Assembly (NCBI RefSeq): GCF_001545155.1
Contig: NZ_CP014226.1
Location: 2,611,266-2,675,265, forward strand
DNA length: 64,000 nt
From: Halomonas chromatireducens
Lineage (GTDB): Bacteria; Pseudomonadota; Gammaproteobacteria; Pseudomonadales; Halomonadaceae
Reading direction: 5' to 3'
Part shown: piece by piece, positions 1 to 10,208 of the stretch
How the letters are laid out: each line of letters starts with the position of its first letter
Position numbering within the stretch: position 1 is the first letter of the stretch
Notes under the pieces: generated by a model
What the model was told of the DNA's origin: nothing
The model's database searches: none
Seen by the model: the letters and a program-made list of their open reading frames with translations, nothing else
Translations under genes and position numbers: made by a program

Positions 1-927
1 CTGGTCAAGGATGACGGCACCACCACGCGGGTGGATGGCGTGCCAGATGTCAATTCCCGTGGCCAGGGCGGCCTGCTGGATCTCGCCCTGCACCCCTCCT
101 GGGGGGACGGCGAGCAGGACTGGATCTATTTCACCTGGAGCAAGCCCGACAACGGCAACACCGCCACTGCTCTGAGTCGAGCCCGGCTGGAAGGCGAACG
201 CCTGGTCGATGTCGAGGACCTGTTCGTGCAGGACCGCTATTCCGAGCCGGGGCGCCACTACGGGTCACGACTCGCCTGGCTGCCTGACGGCACCCTGCTG
301 ATGAGTATTGGCGATCGCGGCACCAATCCGGAACGTGCCCAGGACAAGGGCGACCACGCGGGCAGCGTGCTGCGCCTGACCGATACCGGCGGGGTACCCG
401 ATGACAACCCATTCGTCGCTGATGCCGAGGTGCGCGACGAGCTCTTTACCGCTGGCAACCGCAACATTCAGGGCATGATCGTGACCGACAGCGGCGAGAT
501 CTGGGCCAGTGAACATGGGCCACGGGGTGGGGATGAAATCAATTTCATCGAGGCCGGCGAGAACTATGGCTGGCCGGAAGTGAGCCAGGGGCGGGACTAC
601 GCTACTGGCGAGCCCATCGGCGCGGACTCCCTGCCAGGCATGCGCGATCCGGCCCATGTCTTCGAGGGCACCCTGGCCCCATCCGGCCTGGCCCAGGTCA
701 CCTCCGACGCCTTTCCCGATTGGCACGGCGACCTGCTCGCCGGCGGCCTCCGCAGTGAACGGCTGGTGCGCCTGACACTGGAGGGAAGCGATGTTGTCGC
801 AAGCGAAATCATCCTCGACGGCCATATCGGGCGCATCCGTGATGTACGCCAGGGCGATGATGACGTTTTTTATCTACTCAACGACGATCCGCAGGGCAGC
901 CTCTACCGGCTGGCGCCAGCCGATTGA
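1..927 (+). CDS. PQQ-dependent sugar dehydrogenase, C-terminal part
   Basis: The reading frame is open from base 1, so the N-terminus lies outside the window; 308 residues are visible. The protein resembles the soluble glucose/sorbosone dehydrogenase family (YliI-like aldose dehydrogenases), beta-propellers that oxidise sugars with PQQ in the periplasm. Supporting motifs are GQGGLLDLALHP near the visible start, SIGDRGTNPERAQD, GNRNIQGM, SEHGPRGGDEIN and ENYGWPEVS, which match the propeller blades carrying the PQQ and calcium ligands. It ends 72 bases before the histidine kinase gene on the same strand. The family is clear; the actual sugar is unknown. Confidence 0.85.
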   Translation: MVKDDGTTTRVDGVPDVNSRGQGGLLDLALHPSWGDGEQDWIYFTWSKPDNGNTATALSRARLEGERLVDVEDLFVQDRYSEPGRHYGSRLAWLPDGTLLMSIGDRGTNPERAQDKGDHAGSVLRLTDTGGVPDDNPFVADAEVRDELFTAGNRNIQGMIVTDSGEIWASEHGPRGGDEINFIEAGENYGWPEVSQGRDYATGEPIGADSLPGMRDPAHVFEGTLAPSGLAQVTSDAFPDWHGDLLAGGLRSERLVRLTLEGSDVVASEIILDGHIGRIRDVRQGDDDVFYLLNDDPQGSLYRLAPAD

Positions 928-999
928 ATCCCACGACAGGCGCCAAGCGAAAGCGGTAAGCTGGCGCCTGTCCTATCCGATTGCTGCTCGTGAGCCCCC

Positions 1000-2463
1000 A
1001 TGCGCCTTCGCAACCTGATCATTCTTACGGTCATCGCCCCCCTCTTCCTGGTACTACTCATATTCAGCCTGGTGGCGATCAAGTCGCTGGAGGACAACGT
1101 ACGCTCCCGGCTGGAGCGGGAAGTCCAGGTAATTACCCATGTCATCGGCACCACCTTGAGCCATGCCCTCACACGCGATGCCACGGAGCCACTGGAGGAG
1201 TCGCTCTACTCGGCCTTCTCCTTTCACCGTATCTACGGTGCCTATGTCTTCGACACCAACGGCCAGGAAATCTATGGCCTGGGACTGGGCCAGGCCTTGT
1301 TCAGCGCCGAAGCCATACGCGACGTGGCGGAGAGCGGCGAGATGCGCGCTGCCTATCGTGAGCATGACGGCTGGCACTACTACTCGGCGCTGAAGCCGCT
1401 GACCGCCGCCACCGGTGAAATACGTGGCGTATTGCAGGTCAACCGCCTCAACACCGGCATCGAGAACTACACCGGCGTTCTCAGCCAACTGGCTCTGATC
1501 GCCTTCGTCATCGGTGCCGGGGGCATCGTTCTGGGCATCTGGTGGGGGTTCCGCCGTCATATCGAACGCCCTCTAGAACGCCTGCTGGCGGTCATGCAGC
1601 GTGTCGAGGAGGGTGACCGCAGCCAACGCGCCAAAGCTAACGGCCCCCAGGAATATGCCCGCCTGGCCGTGGGGCTGAATGGCATGCTGGATGCCATGGC
1701 CGAGAAGGATGCCGATATCGAAGCGCGCCGACGAAAGGAGATAGAGCTGGAAAAGCGCCTGCGCAAGTCCAAAAAGCTGGCGGAGCTTGGGGTATTGGCC
1801 GCGGGGGTTGCCCACGAGATCGGTGCTCCACTCACGGTGATCAATGGCCAGGCCCAGCGCCTGGCGCGTCGGGACCGGATTGGCGACGACGAACGAGCGA
1901 AACTGGGTCGTATCCGCAGCGAGGTTGAACGCATCGTTGAGATCGTGCGACAGCTGATGGAGCTCGGCCGACGTCACAATGTCGAGAAGGAACCTCTCGA
2001 TCTCGACAGTCTGGTCGGCGCCACCCGGGAGCTGGTAGAGGACGACCTCGATCGGAGAGCCATCCAGTTGGAGACTGACCTACCGGATCCCTCCCCCCGG
2101 TTTCTGGCCAACACTCAGCAGCTCATCCAGGTGCTTACGAATCTTTTACGAAATGCCGCCCAGGCCGAAGGCGTAAAACGGGTTCGTCTCAGTGCCAGGC
2201 AAGAGAATGACTGGCTGACCCTCCTGATAGAGGATGACGGGGCCGGGATCACCCGAGCCAATCAGTCGAAGGTCTTCGACCCCTTCTTTACCACCAAACC
2301 CGTAGGCCAGGGCAGTGGCCTTGGGCTTTCCATGGTGCATCGGATCATCAATGACCACGGCGGTACTGTCGGCGTTTTCGACAGTGAAATGGGAGGAGCC
2401 GGCTTTGAAGTCGGTTTGCCCCTCAGTCAGACGGATTCCATCGAAGGAGGAACTTCCACGTGA
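1000..2463 (+). CDS. membrane sensor histidine kinase (NtrB/ZraS type)
   Basis: 487 residues. A first membrane helix at about 5-28 and a second at about 168-192 enclose a roughly 140-residue periplasmic sensor region, followed by HAMP, a dimerisation/phosphoacceptor domain with the H-box AAGVAHEIGAPL (His about 272), then a HATPase domain with the N-box NLLRNAAQ, DDGAGI and the G2 motif GQGSGLGLSMV. It would autophosphorylate and pass phosphate to the regulator encoded next. The genes overlap through GTGA at 2460-2463, so they are translationally coupled. The signal sensed cannot be read from the sequence. Confidence 0.93.
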   Translation: MRLRNLIILTVIAPLFLVLLIFSLVAIKSLEDNVRSRLEREVQVITHVIGTTLSHALTRDATEPLEESLYSAFSFHRIYGAYVFDTNGQEIYGLGLGQALFSAEAIRDVAESGEMRAAYREHDGWHYYSALKPLTAATGEIRGVLQVNRLNTGIENYTGVLSQLALIAFVIGAGGIVLGIWWGFRRHIERPLERLLAVMQRVEEGDRSQRAKANGPQEYARLAVGLNGMLDAMAEKDADIEARRRKEIELEKRLRKSKKLAELGVLAAGVAHEIGAPLTVINGQAQRLARRDRIGDDERAKLGRIRSEVERIVEIVRQLMELGRRHNVEKEPLDLDSLVGATRELVEDDLDRRAIQLETDLPDPSPRFLANTQQLIQVLTNLLRNAAQAEGVKRVRLSARQENDWLTLLIEDDGAGITRANQSKVFDPFFTTKPVGQGSGLGLSMVHRIINDHGGTVGVFDSEMGGAGFEVGLPLSQTDSIEGGTST

Positions 2464-3851
2464 CAGGGAACATCACATCCAACGGCTTGCCGATCCTGAT
2501 CGTCGAGGACGACGCAGCCATTCTGGAACTGCTGGAAGAGGAACTCCAGGAAGCTGGCTATCGCACACTGGGTGTAACCAGTGCCGAAGAAGCGTTGGCA
2601 ACCATGAGCCACAGCGATGTGGCTCTGGTCATCAGCGATGTCCGCCTTCCTGGCATCAACGGCATGGAAATGCTCGAGCAGTTGCGTAGTCGAGGCAGCC
2701 AGCTGGGGTTTATCGTGATTACTGCCTTCGGCACCATCGACCAGGCCGTGGAAGCCTTGAAGATTGGTGCCGACGACTTTCTGACCAAGCCACTGGATCT
2801 GGAAAGCGTTCGCGAGGCGGTCTATCGCGTGCTGGAAAGTCGCCGCCTGGCTGAACGTTTTCATCAGGATCACCCTCTCGGCCACTTTCATGGCATCGTC
2901 GGCGAAAGCGAAACGATGCAGGCACTCTTCCATGACGCCGCACGGCTCGCCAACAGCGACGCACCAATCCTGGTGCAAGGCGAGAGCGGCACCGGCAAGG
3001 AACTCCTTGCCCGCGCCATCCATGCCGAGAGCCCACGCGCTGACGGCCCTTTCATCGCCATCAACTGCGCCAGCATTCCCTCCGAACTGATGGAGAGTGA
3101 ATTCTTCGGCCATGTAAAGGGAGCCTTTACTGGCGCCAGCGATTCCCGCCAGGGCCTGTTCCAGACTGCCAACGGCGGGAGCCTCTTTCTCGACGAAATC
3201 GGGGAGATGTCCATCGGGCTTCAAGCCAAGCTACTGCGAGCCCTGCAGGAGAAAACAGTCAAGGCTGTGGGGGCCGAGAAAGAGGAGTCGGTGGATGTGC
3301 GCATCATCGCCGCAACCCACCGCGAACTGGAACAGGAGATCGAGAGCGGTAACTTTCGCAGCGATCTCTTTTATCGACTGGAAACATTCTCGTTGCGCAT
3401 CCCGCCTCTACGAGAGAGGAACGGCGACATCGAACGGCTGATCTCGGCCTTGATCGAGAAGCACTCCACCGCCCAGGACAAGCAGATCGCAAGCGTCGAA
3501 CCCTCTGCGCTGCAAGCACTGCTCGAGTACCCGTATCCGGGCAATGTCCGCGAGCTGGAGAATGCTGTCATGCGCGCGGTGACGCTGGCTGAAGGCGGCT
3601 TGCTGAGCCATGCCGATCTGCCGGAGCGCATTCGTCAACATGGCCTGGATCAGCGCAGCCATGCACGGCATATCGAGGCAGGCAACGCCATGATAGCGGC
3701 AGAAAAGCAGCAGAACTGGCCTAGCCTGGAAGAGGTGGAGAAACGCTATATTCAAAAAGTGCTGGAAGCCACCGGCGGAAACAAGCGACGTACCGCCGAT
3801 ATTCTCGGTATCGCGAGGCGTACGCTCTATCGTCGACTGGACGAGGAGTGA
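2460..3851 (+). CDS. sigma-54-dependent response regulator (NtrC family)
   Basis: 463 residues with a GTG start overlapping the kinase stop. Domain order is receiver (phosphoacceptor Asp about 60 in ISDVRLPG), AAA+ sigma-54 activator domain (Walker A GESGTGKE about 173-180, sigma-54 contact loop GAFTGA, Walker B LFLDEIGEM, arginine-finger region FRSDLFYRL) and a C-terminal Fis-type helix-turn-helix (RRTADILGIARRTLYRRL). All key motifs are intact, so it should activate sigma-54 promoters when phosphorylated by the adjacent kinase. Targets are not evident; the next genes are on the other strand. Confidence 0.95.
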   Translation: MTGNITSNGLPILIVEDDAAILELLEEELQEAGYRTLGVTSAEEALATMSHSDVALVISDVRLPGINGMEMLEQLRSRGSQLGFIVITAFGTIDQAVEALKIGADDFLTKPLDLESVREAVYRVLESRRLAERFHQDHPLGHFHGIVGESETMQALFHDAARLANSDAPILVQGESGTGKELLARAIHAESPRADGPFIAINCASIPSELMESEFFGHVKGAFTGASDSRQGLFQTANGGSLFLDEIGEMSIGLQAKLLRALQEKTVKAVGAEKEESVDVRIIAATHRELEQEIESGNFRSDLFYRLETFSLRIPPLRERNGDIERLISALIEKHSTAQDKQIASVEPSALQALLEYPYPGNVRELENAVMRAVTLAEGGLLSHADLPERIRQHGLDQRSHARHIEAGNAMIAAEKQQNWPSLEEVEKRYIQKVLEATGGNKRRTADILGIARRTLYRRLDEE

Positions 3852-3906
3852 CCAATGCTGAGACCGGCCAGCCATGGAGGGCAAGACGGCAGATAAAGAC
3901 AAAAAA

Positions 3907-3925
3907 CCCCCTGGGAGGCTGGGGG
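3907..3925 (-). terminator. possible intrinsic terminator
   Basis: CCCCC/GGGGG hairpin with a 9-base loop. Read on the minus strand it is followed by a run of T residues (rc of 3901-3906), the layout of a weak rho-independent terminator for the acidic-protein gene ending at 4065. Confidence 0.45.
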
Positions 3926-4026
3926 CAAATGCGCCATGCAATCCGACTGACGGCGTAGGGGGGGCGGGCCGTCAGTGGATTCTGCGCTTTTGAAAATCGT
4001 GAAATCTTGCGGTGCCATCCGTGGCA

Positions 4027-4051
4027 GGCTCCGGTGCCAAGCACCGGAGCC
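4027..4051. terminator. hairpin downstream of acidic protein gene
   Basis: Perfect 10-bp inverted repeat GGCTCCGGTG/CACCGGAGCC with a 5-base loop, 14 bases past the stop of the minus-strand gene. No strong T run follows, so it may stabilise the transcript or work together with the hairpin at 3907. Confidence 0.6.
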
Positions 4052-4064
4052 ATCTAGCTAAGAC

Positions 4065-4595
4065 TTAGTAAGTGTCTTCTTCCAACTCATCCTGATCGGC
4101 GTCCGTGCCCGGCATGGGTTCGGTGCCTTCGCCGAAGCCGGCATCATCCTCAGCGCCGGGTGCTGTCTCGGTGCCCGGTGCGGCCGGGGTGGTACCCGGA
4201 GCCGTCTCGGTACCCTGTGTGGCAGGGTCAGTACCCGGAGCCGTCTCGGTACCCGGAGCGGCAGGATCAGCACCCGGAGCCGCGTCCGGTGCAGGCTCAT
4301 CGCCTGGGAAGGCCTCTTCGCTTGGCACCTCGGTTCCCGGCACGTCCTCCGTTTCAGTGCCGCGCTCAAGCTCATCGGTTTCTTCCCAATCCTCACGATC
4401 ACCAATGGCAGCGCCGGTATCGGGATCATCCGCGAACGTATCGTCCGTCGGACCATCCGGACTCGGCACGTCCTCTACCTCTTGGCCAGGTGCATCTTCG
4501 TGGTCTACGGCATGGGCCAGCGCAAAGGGGCTGGCAGTAAGACCAATTGCAACACCAAACACGCCAATCTTCTTGAGGAATTCCTTGGACATCAT
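4065..4595 (-). CDS. exported acidic repeat protein, unknown function
   Basis: 176 residues from ATG 4595, chosen because AGGAGG lies 6 bases upstream and because the protein then begins with a signal peptide (MMSKEFLKKIGVFGVAIGL, cleavage after ALAHA). The mature part is very rich in Asp, Glu, Pro, Thr and Gly with almost no hydrophobic core, and contains three 13-residue repeats beginning GTETAPG. It looks disordered and strongly negative, a composition usual for exported proteins of halophiles. An upstream in-frame ATG at 4700 would add a basic leader and is less likely. I do not recognise a family. Confidence 0.7.
   Translation of the reverse strand: MMSKEFLKKIGVFGVAIGLTASPFALAHAVDHEDAPGQEVEDVPSPDGPTDDTFADDPDTGAAIGDREDWEETDELERGTETEDVPGTEVPSEEAFPGDEPAPDAAPGADPAAPGTETAPGTDPATQGTETAPGTTPAAPGTETAPGAEDDAGFGEGTEPMPGTDADQDELEEDTY
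4137..4253 (-). repeat. three 39-bp tandem repeats inside coding sequence
   Basis: Three consecutive 39-base units (4253-4215, 4214-4176, 4175-4137) encode GTETAPGTDPATQ, GTETAPGTTPAAP and GTETAPGAEDDAG. The units keep the reading frame, so gain or loss of copies would change protein length without truncating it. Confidence 0.8.
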
Positions 4596-4728
4596 AATCC
4601 ACCTCCTGATAGTCGTCTTGCGACGCAGTGTCGAGGGACTCTCACCCTCCGTGCTTGCCATGCGAAATGAGAGTGTTTGGCAAGCACTTGAACTCGTCAT
4701 GGAGTAAATCCGGACTGATATCTAACGA

Positions 4729-5121
4729 TCAACGCTCAATGTCATCGTCCGTATCATCGTCCATGAACATGTCGTCATCATCGTCGGGCGCCATCGTATC
4801 CTGCGCGCCATTCGGAACAGGCTCCTGCTCGGCTTCGGGAAGCGCATCCTCATCTTCCGGCATCGGTTCCGCAGCACCCATCGGCTCTTCAGCACCATCA
4901 CCACCTGCTGTATCGGTCTGATCAATGCCTGGATCAGCAGTGGTATCCTGCATGGGAGAACCTTGCTGCTCTGTAGCAGGCGGCTCTTGCTCTACCGGCG
5001 GCATATCATCATCGTTGCCACAACCTGCCAAGCTTAACGTGCCCAGCGACAGCGCAATGACTGAGGCTAACGCCGTCAAGCGTCCGGCAGAGGCCCAGCT
5101 TTCATGCTTTTCATGGCTCAT
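4729..5121 (-). CDS. acidic lipoprotein, unknown function
   Basis: 130 residues from ATG 5121, which has AGGGAG 8 bases upstream; the longer frame to 5172 lacks such a site. A hydrophobic signal (LTALASVIALSLGTLSLAGC) ends in the lipobox LAGC, so the Cys should be lipidated and the protein anchored in a membrane. The mature region is almost entirely acidic, Gln and Pro residues and ends in Asp-rich runs (DDDDDMFMDDD). Such a tail could bind cations, but no family or function is recognised. It neighbours another acidic exported protein; whether they are co-transcribed is not clear. Confidence 0.7.
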   Translation of the reverse strand: MSHEKHESWASAGRLTALASVIALSLGTLSLAGCGNDDDMPPVEQEPPATEQQGSPMQDTTADPGIDQTDTAGGDGAEEPMGAAEPMPEDEDALPEAEQEPVPNGAQDTMAPDDDDDMFMDDDTDDDIER

Positions 5122-5325
5122 GCGAAACACTCCCTGTTGATCCGTATTCACCCTGACTGCTGCACAGGGCATGCCACAAAACCCATGAGATAAAAAAAAA
5201 TATTAATATCAGTCAATTAAAAACAAATCCGTTAAACAAAAGCTAGCTGTGAGCACCCCTTTGACTGGTTAAATATGGCACATGGGCCAGATATCCCCGC
5301 CTTGGCTCTTCTGCATGTGTCCTGA

Positions 5326-5367
5326 AACGACAGGGGGAGGTATCTCTCGATACCTCCCCCTGTCGTT
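5326..5367. terminator. strong hairpin terminator of ABC importer operon
   Basis: Perfect 18-bp inverted repeat (5326-5343 with 5350-5367) around the 6-base loop CTCTCG, 16 bases beyond the stop of the last permease gene. The T run is short, but the stem is GC-rich and unusually long. Confidence 0.8.
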
Positions 5368-5383
5368 ATCTTGGGTACAGGGC

Positions 5384-6235
5384 CTAGCCAGGCGAAAGAC
5401 CCCGCATTCGCTCTCCTCGACGACGCAGCAACTCGAGGGTAGTGAGCATCAGCATCGACAACAGCACCAGCATGGTGGCAACGGCCAGGATCGTAGGGCT
5501 GATCTGCTCACGAATACCCGACCACATCTGGATCGGCATGGTGCGTTGCTCGGGGCCTGCAATGAAGAGCACCACAACGACCTCGTCGAAAGACGTAATA
5601 AAGGCAAACAGGGCACCAGAAACCACGCCTGGCGTCACCAGAGGCAAAACGACCTTGAAGAAGGTGCGAGTGGGATTGGCACCCAGGCTATGGGCGGCAC
5701 GGATCAGGGTGGTATCGAAACTCGAGAGCGTCGCGGTGACGGTAATCACCACGAAGGGGATGCCCAGCGCGGTGTGTGCGAGGATCACGCCCAGGTAGGT
5801 CTGGGCCAGGTTGACCTTGGAGAAGAAAAAGAACATGGCGGCCGCGGAAATGATCAGCGGCACGATCATCGGGGAGATGAGCAGCGCCATGATTGCTCCG
5901 CGAGCCGGCATATTGCGGCTCGACAGGCCCAACGCCGCTATGGTGCCCAATACGGTCGCCAGGATTGTCGAGGCAATGCCGATGATAAAGCTGTTCTTGA
6001 TCGCATTGAGCCACGCTCGCGACGTAAAGAAGTCCTGGTACCAGCGCAACGAAAAGCCTTCCGGATCCAGAGTCAGCATCTTTTGCGAAAAGGTAAAATA
6101 GGGCTGGGCGTTGAAGGAGAGCGGGATGATGATCAGCAGCGGTCCCACCAGGAACAGGAAGATAAGGGCACAGATGCCAAGAAAGACATAATGCCAGATG
6201 CGCTCGCCACGGGTGGCATAGGAAGGTATGGCCAT
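5384..6235 (-). CDS. ABC transporter permease, PotC type
   Basis: 283 residues, six predicted membrane helices. The cytoplasmic EAA loop (AAHSLGANPTRTFFKV) is where the ATPase docks. Closest in character to the PotC/YdcV inner-membrane permeases of spermidine/putrescine-type importers. It is the last gene of a four-gene minus-strand operon (ATPase, binding protein, permease, permease), 4 bases after the other permease, and is followed by a strong hairpin. Confidence 0.92.
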   Translation of the reverse strand: MAIPSYATRGERIWHYVFLGICALIFLFLVGPLLIIIPLSFNAQPYFTFSQKMLTLDPEGFSLRWYQDFFTSRAWLNAIKNSFIIGIASTILATVLGTIAALGLSSRNMPARGAIMALLISPMIVPLIISAAAMFFFFSKVNLAQTYLGVILAHTALGIPFVVITVTATLSSFDTTLIRAAHSLGANPTRTFFKVVLPLVTPGVVSGALFAFITSFDEVVVVLFIAGPEQRTMPIQMWSGIREQISPTILAVATMLVLLSMLMLTTLELLRRRGERMRGLSPG

Positions 6236-6239
6236 CGGA

Positions 6240-7493
6240 TTACCCCAGCTTGACCTTGTCGACGCCGATCAGGCGGTTGAACACGAGATAGAAGATGATC
6301 ACTACAAACAGCAGGATCGAGGCAATTGCCGCTGCCAGCCCCCAGTTGAGCGAGGTCTGCATATGGTACGCGATGTAGTTGGTGATGAATCGTCCCGACT
6401 GTCCGCCAACCAGTGCCGGTGTGATGTAGTAGCCGATGGAGAGAATGAAAACCAGGATGCCTCCCGCCGCGATACCGGGAATGGTCAGCGGAAAGTAGAC
6501 TCGCCGGAAACAGAGGAAAGGCCGACCACCGAGCGAGCGAGCCGCCCTCATGTAGCTGGGGGGAATGGTCTTCATCACCGAATAGAGCGGTAGAATCATG
6601 AACGGCAGCAGTATATGGGTCATTGCCACGATAGTGCCGGTCTTGTTATGAATCATCTGCCATCGCGCCTCATCGGCAATGACGCCAACCGCCACCATCA
6701 CATCGTTGAGCACCCCTTGGGACTGCAAAATGGCGATCCAGGTGGTAGTACGCACCAGCAGCGACGTCCAGAACGGCAACAACACTAGAATCATCAACAA
6801 GTTGGAATGACGCAGAGGTAGATTCGACAGCAGGAACGCGATGGGGTAGCCAAGCACCAAGGTCAAACCGGTGATCACGGCACTCATCCAGAAGGTACGC
6901 CAGAACAGGTTGACATGGATTCGCTGGTTTTCCGGTGCTCGAACGATTTCGCCATCGGGGGTGAGCCGTCGGTCCAACGCCATCAGGTAATAGGAGAGTG
7001 TCAGAGGCGAGGCTTCACGCTCGATCAGCTTCCAAGTATCCACCTCCCCCCATCGAGCATGCGCATCGATCAGTGCCTCCTTGTAGGGGGGCTCCATAGT
7101 GCGCAGGCCCCGCGCCGTTCGAGTGATCGCCGAGCGCATGCCCGACTGCTCGTAGTTCAGCCGGCTCGACAATAGGCCAAGATTACGCGCCTCCTGACCC
7201 TCCTGTAGATCCTCTGCCAGGGCAGAAAAGACGTGCTCATCGGGAAGCGACTGGCGATCCCAGCCTTCCAGCGCCTCGACGGTCCGCGTCAGACCGGCCG
7301 AGACTTCGGGGTTGTCCACGCTACGCCACAGCATGTCGAAGATCGGCATGACAAACGCAACAACCAGAAACAGCAACAAAGGCGATACCAGCAGAAACGC
7401 CTTGATCTTGGACCGCCGAACGGCACGGCGCAGGCTGACCTTGAGCGGCACCCCATCGGCGGTCGTCAAGGGGGAAGCGGGAGATTCAGACAC
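6240..7493 (-). CDS. ABC transporter permease, PotB type, with long N-terminal insert
   Basis: 417 residues, well over the usual 280-310 of PotB-like permeases. The first helix (about 30-55) is followed by roughly 150 extra residues, mostly polar, before the standard membrane domain starts around 190. The EAA loop AARSLGGRPFLCFRRV is near 325-340. The insert would lie outside the cytoplasm between helices 1 and 2, as in some polyamine/opine-type permeases, and might help receive substrate from the binding protein. It pairs with the PotC-type permease encoded next. Confidence 0.9.
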   Translation of the reverse strand: MSESPASPLTTADGVPLKVSLRRAVRRSKIKAFLLVSPLLLFLVVAFVMPIFDMLWRSVDNPEVSAGLTRTVEALEGWDRQSLPDEHVFSALAEDLQEGQEARNLGLLSSRLNYEQSGMRSAITRTARGLRTMEPPYKEALIDAHARWGEVDTWKLIEREASPLTLSYYLMALDRRLTPDGEIVRAPENQRIHVNLFWRTFWMSAVITGLTLVLGYPIAFLLSNLPLRHSNLLMILVLLPFWTSLLVRTTTWIAILQSQGVLNDVMVAVGVIADEARWQMIHNKTGTIVAMTHILLPFMILPLYSVMKTIPPSYMRAARSLGGRPFLCFRRVYFPLTIPGIAAGGILVFILSIGYYITPALVGGQSGRFITNYIAYHMQTSLNWGLAAAIASILLFVVIIFYLVFNRLIGVDKVKLG

Positions 7494-7581
7494 GCAGGCC
7501 TCTCCAGTAAACGGCAGGACGATGCAAGAGAAAGTCGTTCAGGTGGTTGCCGCCACCCGCATAGCGGGTGGCGGCCAGGTC

Positions 7582-8700
7582 TTACTGGGCCAGCCAGGCG
7601 TCGAAACGCTGACTCAGCTCGTCGCTGTAATCCGCCCAGAATTCATCATCCTTCTGGATGGCGGTCTCGAAGTTGGGGCCATAGGTGGGCATGTGCGGCT
7701 CCATCTCGATGCCGGTTTCAGCATGGGTCGAGACGTACTCCGAGGAAGAGAGGCGCGCCGGGCCGTAGGAGATGTACTGCGCCTGATCGGCGAGCCGCTG
7801 GGTGTCAGTGGCGAAGTAGAGGTAGTCGCGCACCTTGTCCAGCTTGCCGGTCGGCACTACCCAGCCATCCAGTTCGAATACCTGAGCATCCCAGATGATC
7901 TCGAACGGCTGATCTTCGCTGACCATGGCATCGAAGATACGGCCGTTGTAGGCAGAAGCGAATGCCACTTCTTTATCCGCCAGCAGCTGCGGCGGCTGGG
8001 CGCCCTCCTCCCACCAAATCACGTTGTCCTTGATGGTATCGAGCTTGTCAAAAGCGCGCTGGATACCTTCTTCGGTTTCGAGCATGTCGTAGACGTCGTC
8101 GCGATCAACGCCGTCGGCGATCAGCGCCCACTCCAGGTTATTGATGGGACGACGCATCAGCGCGCGCTGGCCGGGATAGTTCTCCAGGTCGAAGACATCC
8201 TCAATGGTGCTGGGCTGTTTGTCTTCCGGGAACATTTCGCTGTTGAACGCCACGATGTTCGAGTAGACGATCGAGGCCACGAAGCACTCACCAAGGGCGC
8301 CATCGACGAAGTCTTCACTGGGCGGCGTACCGTCAGGTGCGTCTGCCAGCAACTCATCATGGTCCAGCGGCTCGATCAGGCCTTCGGCGCAGGCGATCAT
8401 GGCGTCCGCCGGCAGCATGTCGACCAGGTCCCAGGTCACGTTGCCGGCCTGGCTCTGGGCACGCAGCCCGGCCAAGGCATTGGCACTACGATCGATGTTG
8501 ACGATCTCGTCACCGGTCTTCTCTGTCCATGGCTGATGGTAGGCCCTGTCCTGACTCATGCTGTAGGCCCCGCCCCAGGAGACGATATTGAGCGTCTGCT
8601 GGGCCTGGGCCACGCTTGCCAGTCCGACGACTGAGGCGCTCGCCACCGCCAGCGTCAAGGTGCGGCGTACCGCGCGCTTGTGATTTCCCTGTTGTTTCAT
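7582..8700 (-). CDS. periplasmic polyamine-type substrate-binding protein
   Basis: 372 residues from ATG 8700, preferred over 8730 because GGAG lies 7 bases upstream and a clean signal peptide follows (KRAVRRTLTLAVASASVVGL, cleavage after AQA). The mature start TLNIVSWGGAYSMSQ is typical of PotD/PotF-like extracytoplasmic receptors of ABC importers. The protein delivers substrate to the two permeases encoded just downstream. The substrate could be a polyamine, amino acid derivative or opine; the sequence alone does not decide. Confidence 0.92.
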   Translation of the reverse strand: MKQQGNHKRAVRRTLTLAVASASVVGLASVAQAQQTLNIVSWGGAYSMSQDRAYHQPWTEKTGDEIVNIDRSANALAGLRAQSQAGNVTWDLVDMLPADAMIACAEGLIEPLDHDELLADAPDGTPPSEDFVDGALGECFVASIVYSNIVAFNSEMFPEDKQPSTIEDVFDLENYPGQRALMRRPINNLEWALIADGVDRDDVYDMLETEEGIQRAFDKLDTIKDNVIWWEEGAQPPQLLADKEVAFASAYNGRIFDAMVSEDQPFEIIWDAQVFELDGWVVPTGKLDKVRDYLYFATDTQRLADQAQYISYGPARLSSSEYVSTHAETGIEMEPHMPTYGPNFETAIQKDDEFWADYSDELSQRFDAWLAQ

Positions 8701-8822
8701 GTCACTTCTCCACTTGTTGTTGTTGCTCACTCGCTATTTGCACTGCCAGCCTTATATCAAGCTGCTCTACCGCTAACACGGGTCGATTTACGGATTTCCC
8801 GGTCGACCCATTGCCCGAAGAC

Positions 8823-9956
<1,134 letters not shown>

Positions 9957-10208
9957 GCATGGTTCCCGCTAATAGCCAGCAACCAGCGGTTCGCTTGGTG
10001 TCGAGGTCTTCCGCTAGCCGCCTGGCCAAGTGGTATTGTTCTCATTGGAATGGGTCGACACTAGTCCGATAACGACAGGTGCCGCAACCCCAGAGAGTCC
10101 AATCAGCGTTGAAGTCATTGTGAACATTTGTGAGCAAAATCGGCTAGTAGCGTGCCTGGGTACAGAGCCTTACGATTCCTTCTTGACCGAGCAGGCCAGG
10201 AGCAAGAC

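Noticed and set aside
5282..6253. 323-residue plus-strand frame rich in His, Gln and Arg
   Set aside because: Antisense to the PotC-type permease; composition is that of a reversed membrane-protein gene.
7312..8634. 440-residue open frame on the plus strand
   Set aside because: Lies antisense to the permease and binding-protein genes, which have clear families; it has no motif or ribosome site.
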